Assembly: GCF_002843315.1 (NCBI RefSeq)
Contig: NZ_MVDD01000008.1
Span: forward strand, 163,961-227,960
Source: Labilibaculum filiforme
Lineage (GTDB): Bacteria > Bacteroidota > Bacteroidia > Bacteroidales > Marinifilaceae
Reading direction: 5' to 3'
DNA length: 64,000 bases
This document shows positions 35,302 through 43,789 of this stretch, in pieces. The notes below the pieces were generated by a model, which worked only from the letters and a program-made list of their open reading frames with translations, ran no database searches and was not told the DNA's origin. The first letter of the stretch is position 1. Every line of letters starts with the position of its first letter. The translations under genes and the position numbers were made by a program.

Positions 35302-35607
35302 TTAAATGATTCCATCCCAACCAAAAAGGTAAATGTATGCTGCAAATGCAAGCAAAACAAAAATAATTAACAATCGAATGTTCGATTTGTTTCTAGCAGA
35401 ACCAGCATCAACGCGACCATGGCGAAGTTCACTTTTCATTCTGCCTTTTATATTGGGGATGTATTGTTCATTTTCATCCTTCAAACCTAGTTCGCCTCGA
35501 ATTCTTTTTTCTCTGTCTTCTCTTGCTTCTTTTGCAGGATCCCAATATCTAGGTTGAATATTAAATTTTTTGTGTTCAGGTTTATTAAAAAAACTTGTAA
35601 ATCCCAT
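35302..35607 (-). CDS. Small protein with C-terminal membrane anchor
   Basis: 101 residues, not recognised. A charged soluble part (EAREDREKRIRGELGLKDENEQY) is followed by one hydrophobic helix near residues 79-95 (LLIIFVLLAFAAYIYLFGW). It lies 113 bp upstream of mutL on the same strand and may be part of that operon. Conserved, tail-anchored-like; function unknown. Confidence 0.65.
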   Translation of the reverse strand: MGFTSFFNKPEHKKFNIQPRYWDPAKEAREDREKRIRGELGLKDENEQYIPNIKGRMKSELRHGRVDAGSARNKSNIRLLIIFVLLAFAAYIYLFGWDGII

Positions 35608-35871
35608 GATAAAATGTTTTATACCAGTTAAAATGTAATGTTGTAGGTATAATTCTGAATGTTTTTGCGCCTCAAGCTCTGTAATCTATAACGAGAACAC
35701 AAATGAATTAGTACAAGCAATACTTTTTGTCTTAAAAAGACGTACAAATATACCGATTTTTTTCCGGATTTTTCTTTTCAAAAATGCATATGTGCGAGTT
35801 AAAAAGATGCTGCAAAGCGGAATTTAGGCATGCGAATTTACAACAGATGCTTTATAAATGCCAATTTAAAT

Positions 35872-36675
35872 TTAGTTTAACTTTTTGCCACATTTATAAC
35901 AATACACAGCATTTTCTAAATGATCTTCGGCCATGCAGTTGCTGCAAACCTGAGTAGATGTGGGTTTTGAGGATAGTTTTGTTAGTTCGGCAGTTACAAT
36001 TCCGGTAGGAACAGCAATAATGGCATAACCAATTATCATTACCACGCTGGCAAAAAATTGACCTAAGGAAGTGGCAGGAGAAATATCGCCGTAGCCCACT
36101 GTGGTAAGCGTTACAATTGCCCAATAAATTCCTCGAGGAATACTAGTAAATCCATTTTCGCCACCTTCCACCAAATACATAATGGTTCCAATAATAATTA
36201 CCATGGTAAGAACCGCGAAAAGAAAAACCGATATTTTTATTCTGCTATCGCGAAGTGCTCGAATAATGATTGCTCCTTCCTTGGTGTAACGATTTAATTT
36301 TAAAATTCGGAAAATACGAAGTAATCGTAAAGCTCTAATTACCATAAATCCATGAGCTCCAGCCATAATAAGTCCTAAGTAGGAGGGAAGTATCGATAGA
36401 AAGTCGATAATGCCGTAAAAGCTGAAAATATATGCTTTGGGTTTTTTAACGATCCCAATTCTTAGAAGATATTCTAAGGAGAAAATTGCAGTAATTACCC
36501 ACTCCGAAATTTTTAGCAGGCTGTGGTAATCTCTTTCGATGGATGGTACACTTTCCAGCACTACTAAAAGGATGCTAAGGATAATAATAACGAGTAACGA
36601 AACATCAAATATTTTCCCAATTTTGGTGTCGGCCTCGAATATTATTTCGTAAAGTTCCTCTTTAATAGTACTCAT
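35872..36675 (-). CDS. Voltage-gated-type potassium channel with zinc-ribbon tail
   Basis: 267 residues with six membrane segments. S4 is basic (VIRALRLLRIFRILKLNRY), as in voltage sensors. The pore region contains TLTTVGYGDISPAT, the K+ selectivity filter TVGYGD. After S6 a short cytoplasmic tail ends in C-x2-C...C-x2-C (CSNCMAEDHLENAVYCYKCG), a putative zinc ribbon. Subunits of this type assemble as tetramers in the inner membrane. No neighbouring gene suggests a partner. Confidence 0.9.
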   Translation of the reverse strand: MSTIKEELYEIIFEADTKIGKIFDVSLLVIIILSILLVVLESVPSIERDYHSLLKISEWVITAIFSLEYLLRIGIVKKPKAYIFSFYGIIDFLSILPSYLGLIMAGAHGFMVIRALRLLRIFRILKLNRYTKEGAIIIRALRDSRIKISVFLFAVLTMVIIIGTIMYLVEGGENGFTSIPRGIYWAIVTLTTVGYGDISPATSLGQFFASVVMIIGYAIIAVPTGIVTAELTKLSSKPTSTQVCSNCMAEDHLENAVYCYKCGKKLN

Positions 36676-36870
36676 GAATGAAAGAAATTAGAATTTTAAA
36701 ACATAAACTTACTAAAAAAAAGGATGGAAGAGTATTGATAAGTCTCGAAAAGTAGGAAAAGCAAAGAAATGGATAAAAAACCTTAAAAATGGAAGTTGTG
36801 TGAATCGCACAGCTTAAATCTTAAATCTCATTGCTCTTTTTTTTATACTTTTGAGTAAAATTTGAATGAT

Positions 36871-37449
36871 ATGATTTTAAACGATATAAAAGATAGCTTT
36901 TTGGATGCCCAAAAAGTGTTGAATGAATTTATTTCCGATGAGGCTAATTTTTTAGCCATAGAACGAGCCGGGGATGCCATGGTAAAATCCTTGCAAAATG
37001 GAGGCAAGATTATTTCATGCGGAAATGGCGGATCGATGTGCGATGCCATGCATTTTGCCGAAGAATTAACCGGTCGCTTTCGAAACGACCGACCTTCCAT
37101 GCCTGCAGTAGCAATTTCGGACCCGAGTCATATTACCTGTGTTGCCAACGATTATGGATTCGATTATATTTTTTCGAGATATGTTGAAGGAATGGGACAA
37201 AAGGGAGATGTTTTTTTAGGCATCAGCACCTCAGGAAATTCGGCAAACATTCTGAATGGCATTAAAGCGGCCAAAGAAAAAGGCTTATTGGTAGTTGGGT
37301 TAACGGGAAAAACTGGTGGCGAAATGGCAGAGTTATGTGATGTTGAAATTCGGGTGCCTTGGAAAAACTATTCCGATCGGGTGCAGGAAATACACATTAA
37401 AGTAATTCACTGCCTAATTCAATACATCGAGGCAAAAATGAAAGCCTAA
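36871..37449 (+). CDS. gmhA: Sedoheptulose 7-phosphate isomerase
   Basis: 192 residues from the ATG at 36871; a TTG at 36862 would add three residues. Same length as E. coli GmhA and closely similar: [73 protein letters not shown] and [14 protein letters not shown]. It turns sedoheptulose 7-phosphate into D-glycero-D-manno-heptose 7-phosphate for lipopolysaccharide heptose. The next heptose genes are not adjacent. Confidence 0.95.
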   Translation: MILNDIKDSFLDAQKVLNEFISDEANFLAIERAGDAMVKSLQNGGKIISCGNGGSMCDAMHFAEELTGRFRNDRPSMPAVAISDPSHITCVANDYGFDYIFSRYVEGMGQKGDVFLGISTSGNSANILNGIKAAKEKGLLVVGLTGKTGGEMAELCDVEIRVPWKNYSDRVQEIHIKVIHCLIQYIEAKMKA

Positions 37450-37460
37450 TAAGGCAATTG

Positions 37461-37497
37461 AAAACTAAAGGATTGATTTTATAACCTTTAGTTTTTT
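37461..37497 (+). terminator. Terminator after gmhA
   Basis: An 11-bp stem (37461-37471 with 37485-37495) with T run. A second hairpin follows at 37526-37560 (8-bp stem, ten T residues), so termination appears doubled. Confidence 0.8.
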
Positions 37498-37525
37498 ACT
37501 TATAAAAAATACCTTAAAAGGGATC

Positions 37526-37560
37526 AAGAGAATGTCGAAATGATATTCTCTTTTTTTTTT
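37526..37560 (+). terminator. Second terminator downstream of gmhA
   Basis: Stem AAGAGAAT (37526-37533) with ATTCTCTT (37545-37552), an 11-base loop, and a T run to 37560. Confidence 0.65.
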
Positions 37561-37661
37561 GGAGCTGCTTTTTGCACCTATAATTTGAATTATGTGTCGT
37601 TTACTTATAGATTATTGTTATATTCATGCCTTGGTTTTGTTAATTAGTAAAAATTATAAAT

Positions 37662-39200
37662 ATGCTTGTTAAAACCTATGGTAGTGCGGTGTATGGTATT
37701 CATGCCACCACGATAACAATAGAGGTGAATGTTTTTCCAGGAGTGCGTTTTTCTTTGGTCGGGTTGCCCGATAATGCTGTAAAGGAAAGTCAGCAACGAA
37801 TAGATTCCGCTTTGCGCGAGGTTGGTTATAAAATTCCGGGTAAAAAGATCATTATCAATATGGCTCCTGCCGATATTCGAAAAGAAGGATCGGCTTACGA
37901 TTTGCCTTTAGCAATTGCGATACTAACCGCCACCGAGCAAATTAATTGCGAAGTGCTTGATAAGTATATAATTATGGGCGAATTATCGCTCGATGGTAGT
38001 TTGGTTCCCATAAAAGGAGTACTGCCGATGGCTATTCAGGCACGCGAGGAAGGATTCGAAGGGTTAATTTTGCCAAAAGCAAATGCACGCGAAGCCGCCG
38101 TTGTAAACAAGTTAAAGGTAATTGGAGCAGATAGTATAAAAGAAGTGATTGACTTTTTAAAGGGCGATATGGATATTGCCCCTACCGAAGTCGATACGCG
38201 AGCAGAGTTTTATGCTCATCTGAATAGTTTTCCACACGATTTTGCTGATGTAAAAGGACAGGAAAATGTGAAGCGCGCTTTAGAGATTGCAGCTGCTGGC
38301 GGACACAATATTATTATGATTGGACCCCCCGGAGCAGGAAAAACCATGTTGGCCAAACGAATATCAGGAATTTTACCTCCCTTAACACTTCAGGAGGCAT
38401 TAGAAACGACCAAAATTCATTCGGTTGCCGGTACTCTCGAAAAAAACAGCGCTTTAATGACGCAAAGACCATTCAGAAGTCCGCACCATACCATTTCGGA
38501 TGTGGCTTTGGTAGGCGGCGGAACATTTCCACAGCCAGGAGAAATAAGTTTGGCGCATAACGGGGTGCTTTTTTTAGATGAGTTGCCCGAATTTAAACGA
38601 ACTGTTTTAGAGGTAATGCGACAACCTTTAGAGGATAGAACCATTACCATTTCGAGAGCAAAATCGACTATTGAGTATCCTGCGAGCACCATGCTAATTG
38701 CATCCATGAATCCTTGTCCGTGCGGTTACTACAACCATCCCGATAAAGATTGTTTGTGTGGACCGGGAATTGTGCAAAAATACCTGAGTAAAATTAGCGG
38801 TCCGCTATTGGATCGAATTGATATTCATATAGAAGTAGTTCCTGTTTCTTTCGATAAAATATCCGATCAGCGATTGTCGGAAAAGAGTGAAGTGATTCGC
38901 TTACGAGTTGAAAAAGCTAGAAAAATTCAGGAGGAACGATTTGCCGATCACGAAGGAGTGCATTGCAATGCTCAAATGAGTTCGAAACTTTTGAGAAAAC
39001 ATTGTTTACCCAACGAGGCTGGCAACCAACTGCTAAAAACTGCTATGGAAAAGGTAGGGCTCTCGGCCCGAGCTTACGACCGCATATTAAAAGTTTCGAG
39101 AACCATTGCCGATTTGGAAGGCTCAGATACTATCGAAACCGACCATTTGGCTGAAGCCATTCAGTACCGCAGTTTGGATCGCGATGGCTGGGGAGGGTGA
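37662..39200 (+). CDS. YifB/ComM-family Mg-chelatase-like AAA+ ATPase
   Basis: 512 residues, full length. The N-terminal Lon-like S5 domain (residues 1-170) has [18 protein letters not shown] and [20 protein letters not shown]. The AAA+ module carries Walker [15 protein letters not shown] (about 225), [12 protein letters not shown], Walker [12 protein letters not shown], and [21 protein letters not shown] with four Cys (likely metal binding). The C-terminal domain ends [35 protein letters not shown]. Homologous ComM is a helicase promoting branch migration during natural transformation; this role is likely but unproven here. Confidence 0.93.
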   Translation: MLVKTYGSAVYGIHATTITIEVNVFPGVRFSLVGLPDNAVKESQQRIDSALREVGYKIPGKKIIINMAPADIRKEGSAYDLPLAIAILTATEQINCEVLDKYIIMGELSLDGSLVPIKGVLPMAIQAREEGFEGLILPKANAREAAVVNKLKVIGADSIKEVIDFLKGDMDIAPTEVDTRAEFYAHLNSFPHDFADVKGQENVKRALEIAAAGGHNIIMIGPPGAGKTMLAKRISGILPPLTLQEALETTKIHSVAGTLEKNSALMTQRPFRSPHHTISDVALVGGGTFPQPGEISLAHNGVLFLDELPEFKRTVLEVMRQPLEDRTITISRAKSTIEYPASTMLIASMNPCPCGYYNHPDKDCLCGPGIVQKYLSKISGPLLDRIDIHIEVVPVSFDKISDQRLSEKSEVIRLRVEKARKIQEERFADHEGVHCNAQMSSKLLRKHCLPNEAGNQLLKTAMEKVGLSARAYDRILKVSRTIADLEGSDTIETDHLAEAIQYRSLDRDGWGG

Positions 39201-39710
39201 GGTTTAATTATGAATGATGAATTAGGAATTATGATCCCGATAATTATCGGGAATGAATTAAGAATTTTCGCGCTGAGGGGCTCAAGAAGAATTATGAATT
39301 AAGAATTTATGGCTGAGGGTCTCACTTGTAGTGAGGCTCTCAGTTTGTATTTGAAATGCCTGGGTTTTGAAAAAGACGACAACGAAAGCATTATTATAAT
39401 GTGTGTATTCTTTGGGCTTATGCTGGTGGGGTTTATTTTTATTCTATCTAATCGAATGTGTATTTTAATTGATTTTCCTTTAATTAGAATAGGTCTGCAT
39501 GGTATAATATGATTGATTATCAGACTGGTTTGATAGGTTGTGTTTTTGAAGATTAGTTGTTGTGTAAAATTTAGTTCGGCACAAAGTTTTGCACTAGATT
39601 TGTAAATGAATTTGAAAATAACCTTTGAGATGATTTAACATAAAAAGTGACAGGTCATAATGAATGGAAAGAAATATAAATTACGTATTAATAATTAAAT
39701 ATTGTAAATA
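39201..39710. other. Intergenic stretch with hairpins, no convincing gene
   Basis: Holds tandem AATTATGAATTAAGAATT-like phrases, a small palindrome CCCGATAATTATCGGG (39236-39251), and a 14-bp stem with two wobble pairs (39312-39325 with 39329-39342, reading CTGAGGGTCTCACT). A 67-codon frame over part of it starts inside the hairpin and was not accepted. Confidence 0.5.
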
Positions 39711-40250
39711 ATGTTAAAAGTATTTGACGACCCTAATTTTATTATTGCATTCAGTGCTTTCATGGTATCTCTGTTTGGTATCGGGCTTTCTATCCGGACT
39801 TTGAGAATACAAAGAAGACATAATTATGTGTCTCTTATGCCTATAGGGCAAATTGTCTTAGGAGATTATGAGGATGAAATTTTTGTTAAGATATCAAATG
39901 CTGGTGTTGGACCATTAATTATAAATAGTGTTGAAGTTTATAACTCGAAAATTTCCAGATCCAACCTTATAGATTTTCTGGATGTTGATATGCCAAGAGG
40001 ATTAACTTGGAGCGATTTTGTAAAAGAATTAGCTAACAAAGCTATTCGAGTTGATGAAGATATGTATTTAGCTAGAGTTGAATCATTAGATTATTCTGAA
40101 GATAAAAGTACAAATTATGACGATTTTAAAAAGAGTACTCGTGCAACTTTAGGAGGTCTGACGATTTTGGTTAAATATTCAGATGTTTATGGGAAGAATC
40201 ATTTTGAAGTGAGTAGAACGTTAAATTGGTTTAATAGAACTTTAGATTAA
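39711..40250 (+). CDS. Unknown single-span membrane protein
   Basis: 179 residues, not recognised. One hydrophobic segment at about residues 10-28 (FIIAFSAFMVSLFGIGLSI) is followed by basic residues, so the rest (residues 35-179) should be cytoplasmic. That part reads like a beta sandwich (IFVKISNAGVGPLIINSVEV ... LGGLTILVKYSDVYGKNHFEVS). No catalytic motif. It lies 20 bp upstream of a DUF4238 gene in the same orientation, so the two probably form an accessory operon. AT-rich and without metabolic neighbours, it looks like part of a variable region. Confidence 0.75.
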   Translation: MLKVFDDPNFIIAFSAFMVSLFGIGLSIRTLRIQRRHNYVSLMPIGQIVLGDYEDEIFVKISNAGVGPLIINSVEVYNSKISRSNLIDFLDVDMPRGLTWSDFVKELANKAIRVDEDMYLARVESLDYSEDKSTNYDDFKKSTRATLGGLTILVKYSDVYGKNHFEVSRTLNWFNRTLD

Positions 40251-40270
40251 GATTCTTTAATTATTATCAC

Positions 40271-41194
40271 ATGGCATTAACAAAAAATAATCACTATAAT
40301 CCTTGTTTTTGGACAGCAAATTGGAATTTCGAGTACTACAAAAGTAAGTCGAATAATCATAAAAGTTTTGATAAACCTAGAAATCAGGTAGTACATTGCT
40401 TGAATCTACGAAAAGATGAAATAATTTCACAAAAAGTATGTAATATATTTTTTGAAAAGAAAGCTGGACTTGCCATTGTAACAAAGGAAGCAAGGTTAAG
40501 TTACTGCAAAAGATATTTTCCAGAAGAATATCCTAATTATCAAAAACTATCTAATGAAGATGATAATGGTGATCTAACTTTAGATTTTGAGAATCATTTT
40601 ACAGGTATGGAAGATTTGTATAAGGAGATATTGAATAGTACCATAGAAAATGGAAAAGTGGAAAATATAGCTGAAAAAACAAGTTTATCCTATTTCCTTT
40701 TAGTTCAAACTATTCGAAATCATAATACATTGAGGAAGCTTAATAAACATGGTGAATTCTATGGCAGAGATAAATTTGAGATTTTATTATATCTGAAACA
40801 CAAACTATCGAATAAGGATGAAGTAATGGAAATGATACTCCCATATCTTTCCTCAAAATGGACCTTTTATAACTTGAGTAAGTTTAAATTCCCATTATCG
40901 GATTGCCCTATATTAGTTAGTTCTTCTAATATAATGGTTGCTTTATCCCCTAATTTATTACTGGAAATTGAATTAAATAATAAAGTATTACCAAAAGAAA
41001 TTTGTCAAGTTAAAAAAAGAATTTCTTACTTTAAATATCGACAATTTCAGAAAAGAACAATTGAAAATTCTTCAAGAGAAATTATTTTCGGGGAAAAAGA
41101 ATTGTTAGAAAATTGGAAAAAATCAAAAATTTATAGAAATCATTTAGATCGTATTTCTAAGTTGTTTAAAAATAAACCCTCACCAGCTAATTAA
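40271..41194 (+). CDS. DUF4238 domain protein
   Basis: 307 residues. The N-terminus MALTKNNHYNPCFWTANWNF matches the DUF4238 opening pattern (x-x-H-Y-x-P-x-F). The middle is helical (TSLSYFLLVQTIRNHNTLRKL) and a later segment FKFPLSDCPILVSS...MVALSPNLLLEIEL fits the family pattern S-D-x-P-(I/V) followed by L-S-P. Soluble, with Lys-rich character. DUF4238 proteins are scattered, sporadic and without proven function. It is encoded just after the membrane protein gene 39711-40250. Confidence 0.8.
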   Translation: MALTKNNHYNPCFWTANWNFEYYKSKSNNHKSFDKPRNQVVHCLNLRKDEIISQKVCNIFFEKKAGLAIVTKEARLSYCKRYFPEEYPNYQKLSNEDDNGDLTLDFENHFTGMEDLYKEILNSTIENGKVENIAEKTSLSYFLLVQTIRNHNTLRKLNKHGEFYGRDKFEILLYLKHKLSNKDEVMEMILPYLSSKWTFYNLSKFKFPLSDCPILVSSSNIMVALSPNLLLEIELNNKVLPKEICQVKKRISYFKYRQFQKRTIENSSREIIFGEKELLENWKKSKIYRNHLDRISKLFKNKPSPAN

Positions 41195-41977
41195 AGCCGA
41201 TGAGGGTGAACTTTCCGGTAAAATCCATATGAGACTGGAAAGCATATGTGTATGACAAAACACTATTTTCTAAATGGTAATGTATTGATTTCGCTCAGGT
41301 CTCTTGTCTGGATTCCTAAGTCTCGTAAATTGACCAAATTGCGGTCTATATTTCCGATTCTTTAATTACTTCTATTACTTGGTGTATTTGATCGAAGCTT
41401 TTCCGGAAAGGGGATTTTTTGCATTGTGCTGTGAATGTATTTTAATATGAATTGCAGACACGCCATGGCATGTCTCTGCGGCATTACGTAAAAAAAAGGA
41501 TCACAGATCCCAATCTCGAAACCTGCTGATTACAAATCAGCAGGAGCATTTATTTATTGCCTCTGACTTTAGCCATTGTACTATTTCAGATTGTTTATTT
41601 TTATTGAATTACAGACACGCCAGGTCGTATTCCTTAGGGATTTCGAAATTGAATGGTTATTTTTTTTACTACTTGAATTTTGCTTCTTGTTACTTGTTAC
41701 TTTTTTTCTTGCTACTTCCCGCTGGCTTAGGGATTGTAGTGGAAAGCCCGCAGGCAGGCTTGGCTGGTGGGAGGGAATGGCGAGGACTTGTAGCGAAAAG
41801 CCCGACCGACTAGAAGGAGGTAAGCCCCAAATGATACTGGCGGAAATCACTCAATTTTTAGAATAGGAGGAAAAGAAAAAGACGATTGGCTCGTTTTTTA
41901 TATTGTTTTGCTACATTTGCTTTTAGTAAAATAAAAATCGTTGTGCTAAAAACGAAGCATTAAAAGAAACACGTACT
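41195..41977. other. 783-bp gap: palindromes and a conserved-looking non-coding element
   Basis: No gene is supported. Visible are a palindromic AGACACGCCATGGCATGTCT (41456-41475), a perfect 10-bp hairpin CCTGCTGATT/AATCAGCAGG (41522-41544), repeated ACAGACACGCCA phrases near 41455 and 41611, and a GC-rich element at 41711-41830. Short frames in it on both strands look like chance. Confidence 0.6.
41711..41830 (+). ncRNA. Possible structured element with TTGTAG(T/C)G(G/A)AAAGCCCG repeats
   Basis: Two related blocks, ATTGTAGTGGAAAGCCCG (41733-41750) and CTTGTAGCGAAAAGCCCG (41787-41804), lie 54 bp apart in a short GC-rich island inside AT-rich sequence, followed by ACCGAC and an AGGAGG-like end. 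From memory, similar GTAGxGxAAAGCCCG phrases occur often in Bacteroidota intergenic regions; this could not be checked. RNA identity is a guess. Confidence 0.3.
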
Positions 41978-42649
41978 ATGCGAAACAAATTGAATGATCC
42001 AATTGCAAGGTTAATGGGATTGCGTTACAAGTCTCATCCTTGGCATGGACTTGATGTGGGAGACAATGCGCCGGAATCGGTAATGGCTTTTATAGAAATG
42101 GTTCCTACTGACACCGTTAAATATGAGGTGGACAAAACGAGTGGGTATCTAAAAATTGATCGACCACAGAAATTTTCGAATGTTGTTCCTGCTTTGTATG
42201 GTTTTTTACCTCAAACGTATTGCGGAAAATCGGTTGGTGATTATTGCAGTGAAAAATCGGGTAAGGAAAATATTATGGGAGATTCTGATCCTTTAGATAT
42301 TTGTGTTTTGACCGAGAAAGCAATATCGCACGGTGATATTATTGCTGAAGTTCGTCCGATTGGTGGTTTTCGAATGATTGATGGTAACGAGGCCGATGAT
42401 AAGATTATTGCAGTGCTAATTAATGACGCCACTTATGGTGGTTTTACGGATATTAAATGTTTGCCTACAATAATTGTGGATCGGTTGAAACATTATTTTT
42501 TGACTTATAAGGATATGCCGGGCTTGGATAGCGAGGCCGAAATAACCCATATTTATGGTGTTGAAGAGGCTCACGAGGTAATTGTTAGGTCGATGAACGA
42601 TTATAAAACCAAATTTGAGAATTTGGAAGATATATTGCGACACGTATAA
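41978..42649 (+). CDS. ppa: Inorganic pyrophosphatase, family I
   Basis: 223 residues. Hydrolyses pyrophosphate to phosphate and drives biosynthetic reactions. Motifs: VKYEVDKTSGYLKIDRP (substrate-binding Lys/Glu), NVVPALYGFLPQTYCG, GDSDPLDICVL (the D-x-D-P-x-D metal motif), and DEADDKIIAV-like NEADDKIIAV. The enzyme is slightly longer than E. coli PPase (176 residues), as in Bacteroidota homologues. The start is the ATG at 41978. A terminator follows at 42686-42719. Confidence 0.93.
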   Translation: MRNKLNDPIARLMGLRYKSHPWHGLDVGDNAPESVMAFIEMVPTDTVKYEVDKTSGYLKIDRPQKFSNVVPALYGFLPQTYCGKSVGDYCSEKSGKENIMGDSDPLDICVLTEKAISHGDIIAEVRPIGGFRMIDGNEADDKIIAVLINDATYGGFTDIKCLPTIIVDRLKHYFLTYKDMPGLDSEAEITHIYGVEEAHEVIVRSMNDYKTKFENLEDILRHV

Positions 42650-42685
42650 TCAAGTAGTAATTACGAATTACAAGTTAAACGATAG

Positions 42686-42719
42686 AAAGCGATGGTTCGA
42701 AAGAGCTGTCGCTTTTTTT
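42686..42719 (+). terminator. Terminator after ppa
   Basis: Stem AAAGCGA (42686-42692) with TCGCTTT (42709-42715), extended by wobble pairs, followed by seven T. Between here and the acetyltransferase gene (43016) I see no further gene. Confidence 0.75.
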
Positions 42720-43015
42720 GTTGTTAGAGAAATGCCTGATTTTATAGATTTGATGCTTGGTGATTGTAGTTTGGGGGAAGCTTATGTGGGGAATGTGAAT
42801 TGAAATTTACTTAATTGTTGTATTTTAGTGGGAATATGGCTTTTAAGGAGAAAAATTTGTAGAATTGGAAGATATCTGCGAGCTTAAAAGGATGCGTTGT
42901 AATTAAAAAAGAAATATAAATATGAAACGTCCACGTACAAAGCTTTCTACACACAGGGGGATGATTATCCCAACATGGTAAGTTCCATATGGCAAAAACT
43001 TAAAATTATAAACAT

Positions 43016-43534
43016 ATGAAATTGTTTGAAACAGAAAGGCTTTATTTGAGAGAAATATTACCAACGGATGCCGAGAGTATGTTCGAAATGGATTCGGATG
43101 TTGAGGTGTATAAATTCCTGGGACGGAGACCAATTCGTGATATTGGGCAAAGTAAAAAGATGATTGAATCGATTCGGGAGCAATACACGAAAAATGGTAT
43201 TGGTCGTTGGGCAATTGTTGAAAAGGAATCGGGAAATTTTATTGGTTGGACTGGTTTTAAATTGGAAAAAGAGAATTACAACGGACGCAGCGATTTTTAC
43301 AATCTGAAATTTAGATTGTTGCGTAAGTATTGGGGAAAAGGATATGTTACCGAAGCTACAAAAGCAGCTATTCAATATGCTTTTGAGGAACTAAAATTAA
43401 CGGAGATTTTTAGCATGACTTTGGTGAGTAACTTAAAATCGCAACGAGTATTGGAGAAACTTGGATTTAAATTGAAAGATAAATTTAACTATCAGGGCGA
43501 TGATATTACTTGGTACAAATTGGAGAATAAATAA
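43016..43534 (+). CDS. GNAT-family N-acetyltransferase (RimJ/RimL-like)
   Basis: 172 residues. Opens with LFETERLYLREILPTDAESMF, the RimJ/RimL-type start. The acetyl-CoA loop is LLRKYWGKGYVTEATKAAIQYAF, a variant of R-x-x-G-x-G/A, followed by IFSMTLVSNLKSQRVLEKLGFK (asparagine-serine segment then V-L-E-K-L-G-F). Transfers acetyl to an amine of unknown identity, perhaps a protein N-terminus or small molecule. It stands alone. Confidence 0.9.
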   Translation: MKLFETERLYLREILPTDAESMFEMDSDVEVYKFLGRRPIRDIGQSKKMIESIREQYTKNGIGRWAIVEKESGNFIGWTGFKLEKENYNGRSDFYNLKFRLLRKYWGKGYVTEATKAAIQYAFEELKLTEIFSMTLVSNLKSQRVLEKLGFKLKDKFNYQGDDITWYKLENK

Positions 43535-43547
43535 TTATTTTTTAAAT

Positions 43548-43634
43548 CCCCAGCTAAAGCAGGGGATAAATGATGAATGGATATGATCGGTGAATTCATG
43601 TTTTTGCCTCTGGCTTTAGGCAGAGGATTTTTTA
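43548..43634 (+). terminator. Two hairpins after the acetyltransferase gene
   Basis: CCCC...GGGG around 43549-43565 and CCTCTG (43607-43612) with CAGAGG (43621-43626) followed by seven T. The second is a plausible terminator. The rest of the 255-bp gap contains a palindrome GAACAGGCCATGGCATGTTC (43686-43705). Confidence 0.55.
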
Positions 43635-43789
43635 AGCCCCTTTAGAGGTTTGGGGTGTTTTTGGGGAATGGGTTTTTCCGAAAAAGAACAGGCCATGGCA
43701 TGTTCCGGCAATTTTCGGGTGCAGATTTGTAGAATCGAAAGACAGACCATCAAAAAATCCGCAAAAGGGAAATTTTAAGCTAGATTTCA

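Noticed and set aside
39309..39512. 67-codon frame with a hydrophobic segment after yifB
   Set aside because: Its first codons are part of a hairpin repeat, it has no recognisable start signal or family, and the composition fits chance.
41576..41866. Overlapping short frames on both strands before ppa
   Set aside because: They overlap the GC-rich repeated element, contradict each other and show low-complexity Phe/Leu runs.
42615..42803. 62-codon frame overlapping the end of ppa
   Set aside because: It runs through the ppa terminator and begins inside ppa in another frame.
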